Below are positions 16,321 through 23,767 of a stretch of DNA of 35,087 bases, one piece after another. The stretch covers positions 1-35,087 of the forward strand of contig DATAXI010000067.1 of the NCBI GenBank assembly GCA_036266845.1, given 5' to 3'. This DNA is from DATAXI01 sp036266845 (GTDB lineage: Bacteria; Verrucomicrobiota; Verrucomicrobiia; Chthoniobacterales; Chthoniobacteraceae). A model generated the notes under the pieces. It had not been told where the DNA came from, searched no databases, and saw only the letters and a list, made by a program, of their open reading frames with translations. Positions within the stretch are counted from its first letter, which is position 1; every line of letters starts with the position of its first letter. The position numbers were made by a program, and so were the translations under genes.

Positions 16321-19314
16321 ATGTCCGTCGTGCGCGCGAGTTCTTCCGGTCTCGGAGAAAAACCTGCGCCCAAACACTTTTCATTGGGAGGGCGCCGCTG
16401 CTGGGCGGCAAAACTTTCCGCCCTGTTCGGCATTGCCGCTTCGTTGGCGCTTTTCCTCATGCTCCGCGAGTTCGAGGGCCGCGAGAGCCAGATGGAAACA
16501 CAGGCCGCGGCGCGGGAGCGGACGGTGCTGTTGCGGAACAAGATCGAATGCTCGATGGAAGTGCTCCATTCCATCGGGGAGCTGTGCGCCGCCGGGGCGG
16601 ATATATCGCGGTCGCGTTTCCGGGATTTTACTACGGAGGCGCTGGCGCGGCATCCGGAGATTCAGGCGCTCTCCTGGGATCCCTGCGTGCCGCTGGCGGA
16701 GCGCGGCGCCTTTGAGCAGCGGGCGCGCGACGATGGCATCGCCGATTTTACTTTTACGGAAGTGGGCGGCGCGGGGCGGCTGGCGCCGGCGGGGAAACGT
16801 GCCAGCTATGTGCCCATCTATATGCTGGAGCCGCTGGCGAAAAACCGGGCGGCGCTGGGATTTGATCTCTCCTCGAACCCGGAACGGCGGTCGGCCCTCG
16901 AATTGGCGCGGGATACGGGACTGCCGCGTGCGACAGAGCCGCTGAGGCTGGTACAGGAACCGGGCAGCCAGCTCGGCTTTCTCGTGCTGCGTCCGGTTTA
17001 CCGCGGAAGCGGCGGCAATAGTCCGGACTCCCGGCGCGCACAGCTCGAGGGGTATGTCTCGGCGGTGTTCCGGATCGGCGATCTTGTGGAAGACGCCTTC
17101 GGGCCCCAGGCGCGCGACGGCATCATTTCCATTTACGAGAAAGGGAAGGGGAAAGCGATTTTTGAGCTGATGCCAAAGGGGCTGGCGCCGGCGCAAGAGG
17201 CGTTTCGCTGGACGGAACCGATGAAGATCGCGGGATTGGACTGGGAAATCGAGTTCTGGTTTCCCGGCCGGCAATCGGGATGGGAGCCCTGGGCTGGCCT
17301 TCTGGTGGGGCTTTTGATCACGGGCCTTTCGACCAATTACCTCATTCGCGGCGCCCGCCGCACCGCGGAGATCGAGTGGCGCGTCACGGAGCGCACGGCG
17401 GAGCTTTCCAGTGAAATCGCGATGCGGCGGAATGTGGAGCGGGAGCTGCGGCAGGCGGAGCAGAAGTACCGCGGCATTTTCGAGAACGCGATCGAGGGCA
17501 TCTTTCAGACTGCGCCGGACGGGCATTACATCAGCGCGAATCCGGCGCTGGCCTGCATCTACGGATACGCTTCGCCGGAGGAACTGGTTGCGGAGCTGGG
17601 CGATATCGAGCGTCAGCTTTACACGGAGCCGAGCCGCCGTGCGGAGTTTGTGCGGCTGGTCCAGCGGGATGGCTCCGTCGCGGATTTCGAATCGCAGGTG
17701 CGGCGCAAGGACGGCCAGATCATCTGGATCACCGAGACCGCGCGCGCCGTGCGGGAGCCGGATGGGAAGGTCCTCTACTACGAGGGCACGGTGCAGGATG
17801 TCACGGAGCGGAGGCGGGTGCATGAGGCGCTCGAGATCCGCGTGCGGGAGCGCACGGCGGACCTGGGGCATGCGAATGAGGCGCTGCTCACCGAAATCGC
17901 GGAGCGGAAGCGTGCCGAGGATGCGGCCGCCTCCGCGAGCAAGGCAAAATCGGCTTTCCTCGCCCACATCAGCCATGAGATTCGCACCCCGCTCAATGCA
18001 ATCCTGGGTTACGCGCAAATTCTGCGGCGGGACCGCAGCTTGCAACCCCGGCAGCGGGAGGCCATCGAAACCATCGCCAGCAGCGGCAATCATCTCTTTA
18101 ACCTTATCGATGAGGTGCTGGACTTATCCAAGATCGAGGCGGGCCGGATGGAATTGCAGTGTGACGATTTCGATTTAATCGAGCTGATCGCGCGGCTGGA
18201 GGGGATGTTCCGCCATCGCTGCGAGCAGAAACGGCTGCGGCTGATCGTCGAGCCGCCTGCGCCGCCGGTGGCCCGGATGGTGTGCGGCGATGAGGGGAAG
18301 CTGCGGCAGGTGCTCATCAACCTGCTGGGCAATGCCGTGAAGTTCACCGCCCGCGGCGAGGTGGGGCTGCGCGTGAGCCGCGGCGCGGATCATGCCTATC
18401 GTTTCGAGGTCGCGGACACCGGCATCGGCATCACGGAGGGGGAACAGGCGGAAATATTCGAGCCCTTCCAGCAGGGGCACCAGCACTCATGCAGCAAGGG
18501 CGGGACCGGTCTGGGCCTGGCGATATCCGACCGCTACATCCAATTGATGGGCGGACGGCTGCGGGTGGAATCGTCCGCGGGCAATGGCGCGCGGTTTATC
18601 TTCACCCTCACCCTGCCGGAGAGTGCGGCGCAGGGGCGCGCCGTGGTAACGGGCGGCGGCTCCACATTGCGGTTGCCGCCGGGCAGGCAGGTGACGGCGC
18701 TGGTGGTGGATGATATCAAGGAAAACCGCGCCGTGCTGGCCGGCATGTTGACGGAAATGGGCTGCGATGTCCTCATCGCGGAAGGGGCGTCCCGCGCCAT
18801 CGATATCGCGACGCAGGAAAAGCCGGATATCATTTTCATGGATATCTGGATGCCTGAGATGAATGGCATCGACGCTACCCGCCACATCCTGCGCCAATAT
18901 CCCAAGGCGCGCATCGTCGCTCATTCCGCATCGGCGTTCGATCATGAGCAAAACCGTTACCTGGACGCCGGATTCGACGACTTTTTTGCAAAACCATTCC
19001 GGTATGAGCGCGTGTGCGAGTGCCTCGCGAATCTGCTGGAAATCCAACTGGTGCCGGAGGATCCCGCTCCCGACGACGCGTGCGAAGACGGACCCATGAG
19101 GGCGCCACAACTGCCGGACGAGCTGGCCTCCCGCTTGCGCGTTGCCGCGGAAATTCACAATGTCACAGAGCTGCGCGCGTGCATTGATGAGATTGCCTCA
19201 CTGGAGGATGGGAGGCCGCTGGCCGAACGCTTGCGCGCCTGGGCCGCCGGTTACGAAATGGAAAAAATCATCGCCGCCATCGCGCCCCAGGAACTGGCGG
19301 CGGCCACCCCCTGA
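16321..19314 (+). CDS. CHASE-PAS hybrid histidine kinase with receiver domain
   Basis: A 997-residue inner-membrane sensor. A membrane segment at about 35-52 is followed by a periplasmic CHASE domain (about 85-240; FDLSSNPERRSALELARDTG is typical), a second membrane segment at about 322-342, a short coiled coil, a PAS/PAC unit (about 382-495), a HisKA domain with His552 (AHISHEIRTPLN), a HATPase domain (VADTGIGI, GGTGLGLAI) and a receiver domain with Asp841 (IIFMDIWMPEMNG). It ends in an 80-residue helical tail without an obvious HPt histidine. CHASE domains sense small extracellular molecules. The next gene, an NtrC-like activator, begins 1 nt after the stop and is the likely phosphorelay target. 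The in-built receiver implies a multi-step relay; no separate HPt protein is in the window. Confidence 0.93.
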   Translation: MSVVRASSSGLGEKPAPKHFSLGGRRCWAAKLSALFGIAASLALFLMLREFEGRESQMETQAAARERTVLLRNKIECSMEVLHSIGELCAAGADISRSRFRDFTTEALARHPEIQALSWDPCVPLAERGAFEQRARDDGIADFTFTEVGGAGRLAPAGKRASYVPIYMLEPLAKNRAALGFDLSSNPERRSALELARDTGLPRATEPLRLVQEPGSQLGFLVLRPVYRGSGGNSPDSRRAQLEGYVSAVFRIGDLVEDAFGPQARDGIISIYEKGKGKAIFELMPKGLAPAQEAFRWTEPMKIAGLDWEIEFWFPGRQSGWEPWAGLLVGLLITGLSTNYLIRGARRTAEIEWRVTERTAELSSEIAMRRNVERELRQAEQKYRGIFENAIEGIFQTAPDGHYISANPALACIYGYASPEELVAELGDIERQLYTEPSRRAEFVRLVQRDGSVADFESQVRRKDGQIIWITETARAVREPDGKVLYYEGTVQDVTERRRVHEALEIRVRERTADLGHANEALLTEIAERKRAEDAAASASKAKSAFLAHISHEIRTPLNAILGYAQILRRDRSLQPRQREAIETIASSGNHLFNLIDEVLDLSKIEAGRMELQCDDFDLIELIARLEGMFRHRCEQKRLRLIVEPPAPPVARMVCGDEGKLRQVLINLLGNAVKFTARGEVGLRVSRGADHAYRFEVADTGIGITEGEQAEIFEPFQQGHQHSCSKGGTGLGLAISDRYIQLMGGRLRVESSAGNGARFIFTLTLPESAAQGRAVVTGGGSTLRLPPGRQVTALVVDDIKENRAVLAGMLTEMGCDVLIAEGASRAIDIATQEKPDIIFMDIWMPEMNGIDATRHILRQYPKARIVAHSASAFDHEQNRYLDAGFDDFFAKPFRYERVCECLANLLEIQLVPEDPAPDDACEDGPMRAPQLPDELASRLRVAAEIHNVTELRACIDEIASLEDGRPLAERLRAWAAGYEMEKIIAAIAPQELAAATP

Positions 19315-19315
19315 T

Positions 19316-20821
19316 ATGTCGCAAAAAGAAAGACTCCTCGTCGCGGATGACAATCCGGTGAACATCAACGTGCTCCGCGACGCGCTCGAGCCGCACGGCT
19401 ACGAAATCCTCGCCGCCCCCAATGGCGAAACCGCGCTAAAAATCGCGCAGCGCGCCGACCCGTGCCTGATCCTGCTGGATGTGATGATGCCGGGGATGAG
19501 CGGATTCGAGGTATGCCGCACGTTGAAATCCCTCGATGCCACGCGGGACCTCCCGGTCATCTTCCTGACCGCACGGCAGGAGATGGAGAGCCTTGCCGAG
19601 GCGTTCCAGTCCGGCGGTGTCGATTATGTGACCAAGCCCTTTCAACCCGAGGAAATTCTGATCCGGATCGAGAATCATCTCCGCATTCGCCGCCTGGCCC
19701 GCGAGCTGATGGAAAAGAATGCGGCGCTGGAGGAACGCACCGCGGAGCTTTCCGCCGCCAACGAAAAGCTGCGGCAGGAAGTGTCGCGCCGCGAGATTGC
19801 CGAGGATGCGGTGCAAACCGTGGGCGAGAAGCTGGCCGTGCTCACCCACCGGGAGGCGGACCGCTGGGGAGTGGAGGGTTTCATCGGCAAGAGCCGGACG
19901 GTCGCGCGCATTCTGGAGAATGTGCGGAAGCTGCATCACTTTGGCGCCACCAGCGTGCTGCTGACCGGCGAGAGCGGCACCGGCAAGGAATTGATCGCGC
20001 GCGCCATCCACTTTGGCGGGCAGCGGGCGCAGCAGCCCTTCATCCCGGTCAATTGCGTCGCGATTCCCGGGGACCTCGCGGAATCGATGTTCTTTGGGCA
20101 TCTCAAGGGGTCCTTCACCGGAGCCGTGAGCGACCGCAAGGGGTACTTCGAGCTCGCGGACCGCGGCACCCTTTTCCTGGATGAAGTGGGAGACATGCCC
20201 CTGGCCTTGCAAGCCAAGCTGCTGCGCGTGCTGGAGGACGGCGTCATCATGCCCGTGGGCGCGAGCGCCACCAGGCAGGTGGATGTGCGCGTCATCGCGG
20301 CGACGAATGTCGATTTGCAGGCAAAGATCGCCGATGGCACCTTTCGCCAGGATCTCTACTTCCGGCTCGCGCGGTTTACCGTGGTCACGCCGCCGCTGCG
20401 CGAGCGTCCGGAGGATATCCCGATCCTCACGCGCCATTTCCTTGATATGCTGGCCACGGAGATGGGCGTTCGCGCCGCGGAGATCGACAAGGGGGCGCTC
20501 GATATCCTCACCGCCTATCAATTTCCCGGCAATGTCCGCGAGTTGAAAAACATCATCGAGCGGGCGCTCATCGAGAGCGGAGGCGGACGCGTGGAGCCGC
20601 GCCACCTTTACCTGCTCAAGGCGCCCGCGCCACGGGCTGTCTCCGGGCAGGCGGCGCCCGCCCGTTACTCCGACTTGCCGCTCAGCGTGGAGGCGGCGGA
20701 GGAGGAATTGATCCAGCGTGCCCTCTCGCAAACGAACGGCAACATTGCCGAAGCCGCCCGATTGCTGGGGGTTAATCGCACGCGCATCTATCGCAAATTG
20801 GCCTCAAGCCGCGGCGGGTAA
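19316..20821 (+). CDS. NtrC-like sigma54-dependent response regulator
   Basis: A 501-residue enhancer-binding protein. The receiver domain (about 6-120) has Asp11-Asp12 and phospho-acceptor Asp55 (LLLDVMMPG); a coiled coil (about 125-170) joins it to an AAA+ domain starting near residue 186, with Walker A GESGTGKE (about 218-225), the sigma54-contact loop GSFTGA (about 265; a Ser variant of GAFTGA), Walker B GTLFLDEVGDMP and the arginine-finger region FRQDLYFRL. The C-terminal Fis-type helix-turn-helix (NGNIAEAARLLGVNRTRIYR) binds DNA dyads. The ATG at 19316 is 1 nt after the kinase stop; the frame extends upstream only inside the kinase gene. A matching -24/-12 promoter stands directly downstream (21087) and another at 26084, which are likely targets. 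Confidence 0.95.
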   Translation: MSQKERLLVADDNPVNINVLRDALEPHGYEILAAPNGETALKIAQRADPCLILLDVMMPGMSGFEVCRTLKSLDATRDLPVIFLTARQEMESLAEAFQSGGVDYVTKPFQPEEILIRIENHLRIRRLARELMEKNAALEERTAELSAANEKLRQEVSRREIAEDAVQTVGEKLAVLTHREADRWGVEGFIGKSRTVARILENVRKLHHFGATSVLLTGESGTGKELIARAIHFGGQRAQQPFIPVNCVAIPGDLAESMFFGHLKGSFTGAVSDRKGYFELADRGTLFLDEVGDMPLALQAKLLRVLEDGVIMPVGASATRQVDVRVIAATNVDLQAKIADGTFRQDLYFRLARFTVVTPPLRERPEDIPILTRHFLDMLATEMGVRAAEIDKGALDILTAYQFPGNVRELKNIIERALIESGGGRVEPRHLYLLKAPAPRAVSGQAAPARYSDLPLSVEAAEEELIQRALSQTNGNIAEAARLLGVNRTRIYRKLASSRGG

Positions 20822-20849
20822 GGGAATCGCAGGGAATCCGGCAAACGCG

Positions 20850-20865
20850 GGTGGTCCGGACCGCC
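20850..20865. promoter_or_regulatory. Near-perfect 16-nt dyad just after the activator gene
   Basis: GGTGGTCCGGACCGCC is symmetrical about 20857/20858 apart from one T-G position. It lies 28 nt after the activator stop and about 235 nt before the sigma54 promoter. It could be an operator or part of the transcription end; there is no T-run directly after it. Confidence 0.3.
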
Positions 20866-20902
20866 TCGGGAGTGCCCAGGTGGATCATTGTGTCGCTTCA
20901 CA

Positions 20903-20931
20903 CCGGCAGCGGATAAGCCGCGGGTTTTTTT
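20903..20931 (+). terminator. Probable intrinsic terminator of the kinase-activator operon
   Basis: GCGG (20909-20912) pairs with CCGC (20918-20921), with alternative pairing of the outer CCGGC, and is followed by GG and seven T residues to 20931. The stem is short, but position (82 nt after the activator stop) and the T-run fit an intrinsic terminator, separating this operon from the sigma54-driven one. Confidence 0.55.
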
Positions 20932-20981
20932 GAGAAACCACTTCAAGTAACGAAGCTTCAAATACTTAGCACGGCGTTTCA

Positions 20982-21001
20982 AGTGTTGCACTGGTAACAC
21001 T
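20982..21001 (+). promoter_or_regulatory. Candidate enhancer (activator-binding) dyad for the sigma54 promoter
   Basis: AGTGTT (20982-20987) and AACACT (20996-21001) form a perfect inverted repeat with an 8-nt spacer. Its core TGTTGCACTGGTAACA resembles TGTTCCACGGAGCAACA, read in the direction of transcription, upstream of the second sigma54 promoter. In both, the AACA end lies 88 nt before the T of TGGCAC. An enhancer roughly 110 bp from the -12 box is normal for NtrC-type activators. A CACTGGT direct repeat overlaps the site. Confidence 0.55.
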
Positions 21002-21086
21002 GGTGACATCTCAAACCGGTCGCATGTTTCGAGCGCGCGATTTGGAAGTAGTTCGTTCACAACCACATACGATAATGGGTGTCCTG

Positions 21087-21102
21087 TGGCACATGTCTAG
21101 CT
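21087..21102 (+). promoter_or_regulatory. Sigma54 (-24/-12) promoter for the barrel / biuret-hydrolase operon
   Basis: TGGCACATGTCTAGCT matches the sigma54 consensus TGGCAC-N5-TTGCW at all positions but one (TAGCT), with the invariant GG and GC at the required 10-nt separation. The predicted transcript start is near 21113, about 33 nt before the ATG at 21146. It lies 265 nt after the gene for a sigma54 activator. The remaining gap sequence (20822-21145) holds the terminator and dyads listed separately and no gene. Confidence 0.75.
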
Positions 21103-21145
21103 AAGCCCGCTGCGGCTCCAGTCGGAGAAGTCCGGATAACAACCA

Positions 21146-22186
21146 ATGAACACCCAACCCAAGGAAACCTCAGTGATCAACGATAGAACACCCATCCGCA
21201 GATGTATCTACGGCGCCTTTGTGGCAGCGCTCGCGCTGCTCGTCATCGGCGCTCCCGCGCGCGCAGGCGAAGAAACAGCGACCTCGCCGGCCAAGGAAGT
21301 AACTCCGCCGCCTCCACCTCCATCCCCAATTGACATCCTCCTGGACGTGGAATTTGCCAGCGAGTACGTCACGCCCCGCGGCATGATTGTGCATGACGAG
21401 GGGGTCACCATCGAGCCGCTGCTGCTGGCCTTCGTCAATGTTTACAAGGGAGACGGCTTCCTGAGCAGCGCGAAGATTGTCGGCGGCGTCTGGAACGATT
21501 ACAGCACCGACCCGGTGGCTGTCCATGCTCCCTTCGGCAGTGAGCCGAGGACCCATTGGACGGAAATCGATCCGATCTTCGGCGTGTCGCTCGGCATCAT
21601 GAAGTACTTCACACTCGACGTGACTTACACGGCCTTTGTGGAGCAGATCGAGGATATCGGCACCTCCAACCACCTGGATACCAAGCTGACTCTCGACGAT
21701 AGCACCTGGCTCAAGCAATTCGCGCTGCATCCTTACTTCGAGTATTGGCAGGAACTTACCGGCAAGGCCACCGATGCCGACGTGCCGGAAGCGGTCTACG
21801 GGCCGTCCCGGAACTCCGCGTCAAATCCCGCGCCCGGCTCCAGCTATTACTTCGATGTGGGCATCGATCCGCAATACCAGTTTGGCCCGCACGTGCTGGG
21901 CGGCCTCAAGATCGAGGCGCCATGCAGCGTGCTGCTGCCCAATACCCGGTTCTACGGCACTTACTATGGCGCCAGCTCGACGGTCGGTCTGTTCGAGCTT
22001 GGCCTCAAGGCTACGGTGCCGATTACCTGCATCCCGGCGAATTACGGACATTGGTCGATGCACGCAGGTGTCAATTACTTCAACTTCGTGGATAACAACC
22101 TGTATAACTTGAACGTCTTCAACGCGCCGCAGGAGCCGAAACGGGAAACCGTCCAGGTGTACGGCGGCGTAAGTGTGTTCTTCTAA
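21146..22186 (+). CDS. Outer-membrane beta-barrel protein, putative porin of the nitrogen locus
   Basis: A 346-residue exported protein. The signal peptide includes GAFVAALALLVIGAPARAG, followed by a short Pro-rich linker (PPPPPPSP) and alternating amphipathic strands with many aromatic residues to the end (YGGVSVFF, terminal Phe-Phe), which is the pattern of an outer-membrane barrel. I do not recognise a named family; the length suits about 12-16 strands. An in-frame GTG at 21173 has a better ribosome site (AAGGAA six nt upstream) than the ATG at 21146, so the true N-terminus may be nine residues shorter. It is the first gene after the sigma54 promoter and 29 nt upstream of the biuret-hydrolase-like gene, so it probably admits the substrate through the outer membrane; this is inference from position. 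Confidence 0.75.
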   Translation: MNTQPKETSVINDRTPIRRCIYGAFVAALALLVIGAPARAGEETATSPAKEVTPPPPPPSPIDILLDVEFASEYVTPRGMIVHDEGVTIEPLLLAFVNVYKGDGFLSSAKIVGGVWNDYSTDPVAVHAPFGSEPRTHWTEIDPIFGVSLGIMKYFTLDVTYTAFVEQIEDIGTSNHLDTKLTLDDSTWLKQFALHPYFEYWQELTGKATDADVPEAVYGPSRNSASNPAPGSSYYFDVGIDPQYQFGPHVLGGLKIEAPCSVLLPNTRFYGTYYGASSTVGLFELGLKATVPITCIPANYGHWSMHAGVNYFNFVDNNLYNLNVFNAPQEPKRETVQVYGGVSVFF

Positions 22187-22215
22187 AAGGGCGCATCCCG
22201 CGATAGTCATAGCCC

Positions 22216-22902
22216 ATGGTTACACGTCATGTAGAAGCGGACCCGTATCCCTGGCCCTATAATGGCGATCTCCGGCCCGGAAATTCCGTCTTCATCGTCA
22301 TCGACATGCAGACGGATTTCTGCGGGCCGGGAGGTTACGTGGATAAAATGGGCTATGACTTATCGCTGACGCGCGCGCCGATCGGCCCGATCCAGCGCGT
22401 GTTTGATGCCGTGCGCAAGTTCGGCTATCACATCTTCCATACCCGGGAGGGGCACCGGCCGGATCTCGCCGATCTGCCGGCAAACAAGCGGTGGCGCAGC
22501 CAGCGGATCGGCGCTGGCATTGGCGATCCCGGTCCGTGCGGGCGCATCCTGACGCGTGGCGAGCCGGGATGGGACATTATCCCGGAGCTGGCTCCGCTGC
22601 CCGGCGAGCCGATTATCGACAAGCCTGGCAAAGGCTCCTTTTACGGCACCGATCTGGATATGCTGCTGAGGCAGCGGCAAATCCAAAACATCATCCTGGC
22701 GGGCATCACCACGGATGTGTGTGTGCATACGACGATGCGCGAGGCGAATGATCGCGGTTTCGAATGCTTGCTGCTCTCCGATTGCACCGGGGCGACGGAT
22801 TACGGGAACTACCTTGCAGCGCTCAAGATGATCAAGATGCAGGGCGGCGTTTTCGGCGCGGTATCGGAATCCGCGAAGTTTATCGACGCGATCCAGGCGT
22901 AA
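22216..22902 (+). CDS. biuH: Biuret amidohydrolase-like cysteine hydrolase (isochorismatase fold)
   Basis: A 228-residue cytoplasmic enzyme strongly resembling rhizobial biuret amidohydrolase as I remember it: YPWPYNG near the start, GGYVDKMGYDLSL, REGHRPDLADLPANKRWRSQ, RIGAGIGDPGPCGRILTRGE and KMIKMQGGVFG are all shared-looking. The isochorismatase-fold triad is Asp30 (VIDMQTDF), Lys136 (DKPGKGSF) and Cys169 (GITTDVCVHTT). The reaction would be biuret to allophanate plus ammonia. It is second in the operon after the barrel gene. Other isochorismatase-fold enzymes act on ureidoacrylate, N-carbamoyl compounds or nicotinamide, but the extended motif match makes biuret or a close ureide the best guess. 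Confidence 0.85.
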   Translation: MVTRHVEADPYPWPYNGDLRPGNSVFIVIDMQTDFCGPGGYVDKMGYDLSLTRAPIGPIQRVFDAVRKFGYHIFHTREGHRPDLADLPANKRWRSQRIGAGIGDPGPCGRILTRGEPGWDIIPELAPLPGEPIIDKPGKGSFYGTDLDMLLRQRQIQNIILAGITTDVCVHTTMREANDRGFECLLLSDCTGATDYGNYLAALKMIKMQGGVFGAVSESAKFIDAIQA

Positions 22903-22909
22903 CATTTCC

Positions 22910-22984
22910 AACCCCGGCCGGGCCGGCTCGAGAGCGTGCGTTTGCGGGAATGTGCGCAACCTCTCAGCCGGCCCTGCCGGGGTT
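22910..22984 (+). terminator. Long hairpin terminating the barrel / biuret-hydrolase operon
   Basis: AACCCCGGCCGGGCCGGCT (22910-22928) pairs with AGCCGGCCCTGCCGGGGTT (22966-22984), 18 of 19 positions. The stem continues inward with GAGAG/CTCTC (22930-22934 with 22961-22965) around a one-nt bulge and can extend further. It begins 7 nt after the stop and is followed by TT at 22985. The whole element is 75 nt, much longer than a standard terminator, but its position fits one. Confidence 0.75.
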
Positions 22985-23383
22985 TTCGCGTCTTCGCACG
23001 CCGTCTTTTCTCTATAAAGGAACCTACGGGATAAATGGGCGTCTGGCGCGGATGGCCGGCGCCGTCTCCGCGGTCGAAATGGTTTTCGCTGTGTTTCAGC
23101 GAGTTGATCGCCGGGGCACGCGCCTCCGCTAAGCGCCAAGGCCGGCAGTGACAGAATCCGGCAACCCGGTTCATTTCACGAAAGTACTTCATTACGGGTA
23201 GGATACGATAATCCGACGGTAGCCGTTCGGAAGCCGGCCCGCCGGCGATTGAGCAACTCCATACGGCTGAACACCCGCGCCGCGCCGAAACAGGGGTTAA
23301 GCGCGCCTTTCCGTGAGGGCGCCGGGCGCTGGTTGTCCCCGGTATCATCCGCGGCAGGGCACAACCAAAAAGTAAATCAGTAC
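22985..23383. other. Gap of about 400 nt with no supported gene
   Basis: Between the long hairpin and the small secreted protein I see no convincing gene, RNA or promoter. A 31-codon frame (23035-23130) exists with AAAGGA 14 nt upstream, but it is short and has no recognisable features. No TGGCAC-type sigma54 site was found here, so the following gene is not obviously part of the sigma54 group. Confidence 0.5.
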
Positions 23384-23644
23384 ATGAAAACTACGTTTGT
23401 ATTATTGGCCGCTCTTGCGGCCCTGACCACCGCACCGGTAACCAGCCACGCCTCTGACAAGGAAGTGGTGAAGTGCCATCATTACGCCGCTCGCACCTGT
23501 CCGTCCAAGCAACATAGGCAAGTGGCATTGTTCGTATCCGGGCGCGGAGTAAGCCAAGACCAAAACACCGCGCCGATCCAGAGCGTAAGTCACGCGCAAG
23601 TCGGCCAGGGAGTGAGTGTAACCTATTACACCGGCGACCGTTAA
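23384..23644 (+). CDS. Small secreted protein of unknown function
   Basis: An 86-residue product beginning KTTFVLLAALAALTTAPV, with probable signal cleavage after SHA-S, leaving about 63 mature residues. Two cysteines (KCHHYAARTC, seven residues apart) could form a disulphide or, with the His pair, bind a metal. The frame is open further upstream to 23249, but that stretch lacks a signal and the ATG at 23384 gives a standard exported protein. It converges with the permease gene. No family is recognised. Its location inside the nitrogen locus may or may not be meaningful. Confidence 0.6.
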   Translation: MKTTFVLLAALAALTTAPVTSHASDKEVVKCHHYAARTCPSKQHRQVALFVSGRGVSQDQNTAPIQSVSHAQVGQGVSVTYYTGDR

Positions 23645-23702
23645 ACTCCGGTCGTATCGTAACCGCCGAGTTTCCTGGAAGGGGAGTTGAGAGGAGACTC
23701 GA

Positions 23703-23740
23703 AGCGCCGCGGCCCGCCACAACAGTCGAACCGCGGCGCT
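23703..23740. terminator. Perfect inverted repeat between convergent genes
   Basis: AGCGCCGCGG (23703-23712) pairs perfectly with CCGCGGCGCT (23731-23740) across an 18-nt loop. It lies 59 nt after the small secreted protein and 28 nt before the permease stop. There is no T-run on either side, so a bidirectional, possibly Rho-assisted, transcription end is the best explanation. Confidence 0.55.
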
Positions 23741-23767
23741 CAGGTAACCCCCATGCCTAACAAGTCT

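Noticed and set aside
16381..18093. Minus-strand open frame of 570 codons
   Set aside because: Antisense to the CHASE-PAS hybrid kinase; Arg/Pro/Ala-rich shadow product typical of high-GC DNA.
19436..20731. Minus-strand open frame of 431 codons
   Set aside because: Antisense to the sigma54 activator, whose domains are unmistakable.
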